Positions 60,701 through 64,000 of a DNA stretch of 64,000 bases are shown one piece after another. The stretch is from NCBI GenBank assembly GCA_002723085.1, contig PBNK01000002.1, positions 99,690-163,689 of the forward strand, given 5' to 3'. The stretch comes from Crocinitomicaceae bacterium (GTDB lineage Bacteria > Bacteroidota > Bacteroidia > Flavobacteriales_D > Parvicellaceae). The position numbers were made by a program, and so were the translations under genes. The notes beneath the pieces are model-generated. The model saw only the letters and a program-made list of their open reading frames with translations, was not told the origin of the DNA and ran no database searches. Within the stretch, counting starts at the first letter, position 1. Every line of letters starts with the position of its first letter.

Positions 60701-61549
60701 TTAGTTGTATTTCCTAACAATATTCATTACTGAGTTATAATAACCCTTACCAAATAAATTAAGATGCACTAAAAGTGGGTATAACTGATGTATTTCTTTT
60801 CTTTTTTCAAAACCTTTCTCAAGCGGATTAATTTCTTGGTATTTCATAAAGGAAGAATCTGGAAAACTACCAAATAAACACAGCATGGCCCAGTCCATTT
60901 CTGGGTGTCCATAATAAACAGCAGGATCTATTAGCACAGGTGATCTATTTTCAGAAGACAATACATTCCCCGACCATAAGTCTCCATGTAAAAGAGATGG
61001 GTTACATGATGGAATAATTTCTTTAAGAATTCCACAAACATTTTCTATTTCTTTACAGTCTTTAAGAGTTAATAATTGCTCATCTCTTGCCAATGAACAA
61101 AGTTGAATTAAACGATGATTAGAGTAAAAATCAAACCAGTTATTTTCTAGAGTGTTTTTTTGAACTAGTGTCCCAATATAGTTATCGTAATCTAACCCAA
61201 ATTGTAAATTGCTTAAAAGATGTAAGTGGGCCAAATTTTCTCCAAATAGCTCCCAATTTAAACCTTCACCTGGTGATATGTATTCTATAATCAAATAATC
61301 ATATTTTTCAAACCTTCCAACCGCTTTAGTTTTAGGAACGATAAAATTAGATTGCGAAAGCAATTGTAATCCTTTACATTCTTTTTTAAACATTTCAGGA
61401 TATTTATTGGCAATATTTAGTTTAATTACCCATTGATTATTTTTCGATTGACAATAAAAAACATGATTTATATCGCCACCTCTTAATTTAAGAACTTGAT
61501 CAGGTACAATACCAGTTTCTTGTTGAATTATGTTTCGAACAACTTCCAA
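60701..61549 (-). CDS. Fructosamine kinase / APH-fold kinase family protein
   Basis: A 282-residue kinase of the fructosamine-3-kinase family, which phosphorylates ketosamines on glycated proteins so they decompose. The catalytic loop LLHGDLWSGNVL and the metal-binding Asp in VLIDPAVYYGHPEMDWAM are intact, and GGDINHVFYCQ is the family's N-terminal block. The start is TTG at 61549; no ATG lies nearby. It is convergent with the secreted hydrolase gene, 33 bases apart. Confidence 0.88.
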   Translation of the reverse strand: MEVVRNIIQQETGIVPDQVLKLRGGDINHVFYCQSKNNQWVIKLNIANKYPEMFKKECKGLQLLSQSNFIVPKTKAVGRFEKYDYLIIEYISPGEGLNWELFGENLAHLHLLSNLQFGLDYDNYIGTLVQKNTLENNWFDFYSNHRLIQLCSLARDEQLLTLKDCKEIENVCGILKEIIPSCNPSLLHGDLWSGNVLSSENRSPVLIDPAVYYGHPEMDWAMLCLFGSFPDSSFMKYQEINPLEKGFEKRKEIHQLYPLLVHLNLFGKGYYNSVMNIVRKYN

Positions 61550-61623
61550 ATTATATCCAATTGTTGCTAAGAATATGGAATATCTATTGCTTTGATAATA
61601 GCAATTATTTTAAATGGATAATT

Positions 61624-62061
61624 TTATTTTCCCTCATTAAAAGCTTTTATTCCTAGATGAATAAAATTTAATCTGACTGAATTACATAGTCCTTCCGTAA
61701 CTAAGGTTGTCCAAGCTAATCCATCGGCTTGAGCTTCTGTATATCCCCTATCAAAAATTTCTTGATATGACCCTGAGCCCTGATTATTTTCATTATCTTT
61801 TCTGATAATGTAACTAAGAATTTCTGAACCAACAAAAAGTATACTTGATGTAATAGCCAATCCTCTAAAAACTTGTGTTCGTTTAAAATGTTTAAACGCC
61901 ATAGGGTGATTTTCTTTAGCTATTTTTTTAGCTTCTTTTATTTTGATTTTCTCACCATTATATTCAATTTGATTGAAATTGATGAATTTCATCTCTCCAT
62001 TTGTTTGAGAAATACCAGAGCTTAGAAATGCAATAAAAATAAATACAATACTTCTTTTCAT
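61624..62061 (-). CDS. Predicted exported/membrane protein, unknown function
   Basis: A 145-residue protein with an N-terminal signal (SIVFIFIAFLSSGISQ) and a second hydrophobic segment (GLAITSSILFVGSEILSYII, about 67-86). The mature start contains MKFINFNQIEYNGEKIKIKE, reminiscent of small Bacteroidota envelope proteins. No known motif. It lies 74 bases upstream of the fructosamine-kinase-like gene on the same strand. Confidence 0.62.
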   Translation of the reverse strand: MKRSIVFIFIAFLSSGISQTNGEMKFINFNQIEYNGEKIKIKEAKKIAKENHPMAFKHFKRTQVFRGLAITSSILFVGSEILSYIIRKDNENNQGSGSYQEIFDRGYTEAQADGLAWTTLVTEGLCNSVRLNFIHLGIKAFNEGK

Positions 62062-62163
62062 TTTATAATTTTACTACAATATATTAAAAAAAAATTCAAA
62101 TAGATTTGTAAGAGAATAAACCCTATCAATTGGGTATTAAGGTTATAATTGATCACTTTTAAT

Positions 62164-62616
62164 TTAGTTGTTAAACAATACATATCCATTTAAAGATGTG
62201 GCTATTAAAAGCCATAAAGCATATGGTAAAATAAGATATGATATAGATTGTAATTTATTTCTATATGCAAAAAACATTAAAATAATCAATAAGGTTAAAG
62301 CTACTATTATAAAAAACCCGAAGGAAACATGATGAAAATAAAAAAACGTTGGGTTCCAGCCTATGTTTAAAATTAGCTGACTGGCATACAAAGCAATTAA
62401 AATATTTTTTCTGCTAGCTCGTTTCCATAGAATACTCATGTAAAATGAAAAACAAATCATTATTGTGGTCCAAGCTGCTCCAAAAACCCACCCAGGTGGA
62501 ATCCATGGTGCATGGTTTAAGTTTTCATACCAATCAGATTTAACATCTGTAAATAAACCACCTATGCTTAGTGCTCCAAAGTTCAGTATTAAAAAAATAA
62601 TTAATCTGTAAATCAT
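62164..62616 (-). CDS. TspO/MBR family membrane protein
   Basis: A 150-residue, five-helix membrane protein. TspO motifs: GGLFTDVKSDWYENLNHAPW and IPPGWVFGAAWTTIMICFSF, plus the WNPTFFYF region. Bacterial TspO binds tetrapyrroles and sterol-like ligands and affects porphyrin handling under oxygen or stress. It is 11 bases downstream of the YjdF-like gene, forming a two-gene membrane-protein operon. Confidence 0.93.
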   Translation of the reverse strand: MIYRLIIFLILNFGALSIGGLFTDVKSDWYENLNHAPWIPPGWVFGAAWTTIMICFSFYMSILWKRASRKNILIALYASQLILNIGWNPTFFYFHHVSFGFFIIVALTLLIILMFFAYRNKLQSISYLILPYALWLLIATSLNGYVLFNN

Positions 62617-62627
62617 GATGAGAATAA

Positions 62628-63275
62628 TTAATTAATTGCAATGTCTTCGGCTGAATTATTTTCTTTTCTATTTGAAAAACTTATAACAAACCAAGAAATC
62701 ATAGACCCCACCATGGCTAAAGCCATGTCTTTATGTGCGTCCCACATGTCTCCTTGTTGTCCATTATAGCTTTCTGCCATATCTTCTGATAGAGAAAATG
62801 CAATTCCCCATTCAAGAAGTTCATAAAACATGCTAAAAACCTGAATAGATAAAAAAGCAATAATTAAAGCTGATTTAAAGTTGATTTTATAAATTTTTAT
62901 AATTAAATCTTTGGTTGCTGCTAATAAAAAAACTCCAAATGAAAAATGAACCAACCTATCATAATGATTTCTTGAAAAATCAAAATACTCTTCAAGGTTT
63001 ACACCAAATAAACTATCAACCCATTCATTATAAGGCACAAAAGAATACAGCCAAGTAGAACCAATTGAATGAAAAACTGAAAATAAAAATAATCCGAAAA
63101 AGCCATATTTTCCTAGGGTATTTTTATAAAGATCAAAAATCATCAATAGAAAAAGAAACAGTGTTCCTATGTTGTTTAAATAAAGTTCGGAAGTATTTGC
63201 ATATGGAGAAATTGTCATTAAATAAATTGCAAAAAGCAAATAAATGCTACAAAGTATAATTTTAAACTTTTTCAT
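62628..63275 (-). CDS. DUF2238 (YjdF-like) membrane protein
   Basis: A 215-residue protein with about six transmembrane helices. Family blocks are clear: NHYDRLVHFSFGVFLLA and ELLEWGIAFSLSEDMAESYN followed by GQQGDMWDAHKDMALAMVG. Function unknown. It is the first gene of the pair with TspO and is divergent from the small lipoprotein gene at 63376. Confidence 0.85.
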   Translation of the reverse strand: MKKFKIILCSIYLLFAIYLMTISPYANTSELYLNNIGTLFLFLLMIFDLYKNTLGKYGFFGLFLFSVFHSIGSTWLYSFVPYNEWVDSLFGVNLEEYFDFSRNHYDRLVHFSFGVFLLAATKDLIIKIYKINFKSALIIAFLSIQVFSMFYELLEWGIAFSLSEDMAESYNGQQGDMWDAHKDMALAMVGSMISWFVISFSNRKENNSAEDIAIN

Positions 63276-63375
63276 TTTTTTCTATTGGTTAATTTAAAAT
63301 AGTAAAAAAGATTAGTTAGCCATAAATAATTTTAAAAATTACCTACTTTAGTAACCTAATTTAAAACCAAGTTTT

Positions 63376-63657
63376 ATGAAAAAATTATTTACTTTTTTAG
63401 TTTTTGCTTCCTTAGTTTCATGTAATGGAGGTGGCAATAATGACGGAAATTCAGATATTTCAAAAATTGAAGCTGAACAGGGCTTAAAAATATGTGATTG
63501 TAAACCTGAAAACAACCCGCTACCTGGAAACAATGCTTCAAAAGAAGAAAGAGAAGAATTTGAGAAAGGAGTTCAGGCTTGTATTAAATTACAAGAAGCA
63601 GTAATTGCTAAAGTTGGTCATAACGGTTGGGGTGATGCTCAAAATAACTGCAAATAA
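63376..63657 (+). CDS. Small Cys-containing lipoprotein, unknown function
   Basis: A 93-residue predicted lipoprotein (FTFLVFASLVSC, Cys at residue 16) with a Gly/Asn/Asp-rich linker and a small helical domain carrying four further cysteines (KICDCKPENN, VQACIKLQ, and a terminal NCK). No known family. It ends 19 bases before tRNA-Ala and may share its transcript. Confidence 0.68.
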   Translation: MKKLFTFLVFASLVSCNGGGNNDGNSDISKIEAEQGLKICDCKPENNPLPGNNASKEEREEFEKGVQACIKLQEAVIAKVGHNGWGDAQNNCK

Positions 63658-63676
63658 ATTTATATAAAATCCTGTT

Positions 63677-63750
63677 GGGGATGTAGCTCAGTTGGCTAGA
63701 GCGCTTGACTGGCAGTCAAGAGGTCGTGAGTTCGAATCTCATCTTCTCCA
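63677..63750 (+). tRNA. tRNA-Ala (GGC anticodon)
   Basis: A 74-base cloverleaf: anticodon stem CTTGA/TCAAG with loop CTGGCAG, anticodon GGC, reading GCC/GCU alanine codons. The acceptor pairing GGGGATG/CTTCTCC includes G3:U70, the major identity element of tRNA-Ala, and one T-T mismatch at 6-67. Discriminator is A; CCA is not encoded. A terminator follows. Confidence 0.92.
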
Positions 63751-63784
63751 CACAATTTATCAACCTGCTAAAGGTTTTATAACG

Positions 63785-63813
63785 AAGCCCTTCAATTATT
63801 GAGGGGCTTTTTT
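63785..63813 (+). terminator. Intrinsic terminator after tRNA-Ala
   Basis: The stem gcccttcaat/attgaggggc (10 pairs with one G-T; innermost pairs may open to give a loop) runs into six T residues, 34 bases after the tRNA. Confidence 0.8.
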
Positions 63814-63846
63814 GTAATTCTAATATCAATAGTAAAAGTACAATAA

Positions 63847-63866
63847 TATTTGGCACTTATTTGGCA
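63847..63866. repeat. Short direct repeat tatttggca, period 11
   Basis: tatttggca at 63847-63855 and again at 63858-63866. It lies 97 bases past tRNA-Ala and 97 bases before the next start codon. Closely spaced repeats like these can be integrase arm-type sites, but two short A/T-rich copies are weak evidence. Confidence 0.5.
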
Positions 63867-63962
63867 ACTATTTTTTATCATTATTTAATTCCCCTAAAAA
63901 CCCCTATTTCATTCCCTGTTTTTATAGTATTTCTTTGGCTAATAATCTTAAAACAAAGAAAA

Positions 63963-64000
63963 ATGAAAGCAATATTAATAGAACAGAATGCCTATGAAGA
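63963..64000 (+). CDS. Start of an unidentified gene, cut by the window edge
   Basis: An ATG opens MKAILIEQNAYE and runs off the window. Twelve codons are too few to identify it. Its position just past tRNA-Ala makes it the first place to look for an integrated element (a small DNA-binding or excisionase-type gene would fit), but that is speculation. Confidence 0.4.
   Translation, partial: MKAILIEQNAYE

Noticed and set aside
1..64000. CRISPR arrays, rRNA operons and insertion sequences
   Set aside because: Looked for regularly spaced repeats, rRNA-like blocks and transposase motifs; none seen.

Overview
The window is low-GC chromosomal DNA from a member of the Bacteroidota, most likely a flavobacterium-like marine or aquatic heterotroph. 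Support comes from carotenoid genes of flavobacterial type, a PorW/SprE-type lipoprotein of the type IX secretion system (T9SS), secreted proteins with T9SS-style C-terminal sorting domains, many lipoproteins, frequent TTG/GTG starts, and several TAnnTTTG (Bacteroidota -7) promoter elements. It reads as a core chromosome: no insertion sequence, CRISPR array or rRNA operon is visible. The right edge, just past a tRNA-Ala, could be the border of an integrated element.

Layout. 1-4187: tail of a CrtZ-like carotenoid hydroxylase, a VanY-type carboxypeptidase lipoprotein, a SpmA-SpmB-like membrane protein, a small membrane protein and a CrtD-type carotenoid desaturase. 4184-13565: YHYH lipoprotein, TPR-SpoIIE phosphatase, YgjP-like metallopeptidase, GH2 beta-mannosidase, RluF-like pseudouridine synthase, a lipoprotein and aspartate kinase. 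13566-15099: gene-poor stretch with two apparent gene remnants and a repeat-containing secreted protein. 15100-19429: fructose-1,6-bisphosphatase and Mfd. 19440-24101 (minus): a conserved lipid operon, DUF177-rpmF-plsX-fabH-accB-accC. 24151-30957: M23 peptidase, PorW/SprE, bactofilin, universal stress protein, lysyl-tRNA synthetase.

31046-38489 is the most interesting part. A lipoprotein with YwqK-like repeats and a Cys-rich tail is followed by a four-gene plus-strand run: a transglycosylase-like LysM protein that appears to have lost its catalytic Glu, two different SGNH hydrolases, and an MBOAT acyltransferase of the AlgI/PatA type. This looks like an envelope-glycan O-acetylation machine with a non-catalytic glycan-binding scaffold.

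38537-46678: WYL regulator, small secreted proteins, two late kynurenine-pathway enzymes (semialdehyde dehydrogenase, RidA-type aminomuconate deaminase), Pgi/Pmi, LipB, a serine hydrolase and an exonuclease. 46758-58204: secreted M43 protease, then a minus-strand run of an OppA-like lipoprotein, a 59-residue Lacal_2735-like protein and RNase R; then methylmalonyl-CoA epimerase, a HAD phosphatase and a large propeller-SpoIIE sensor phosphatase. 58303-64000: tRNA(CAU), flavodoxin, secreted alpha/beta hydrolase, fructosamine-kinase-like protein, TspO, a YjdF-like membrane protein, a small lipoprotein, tRNA-Ala(GGC) and the first 12 codons of an unidentified gene.

All product names rest on motifs and recalled family knowledge; no database search was run.
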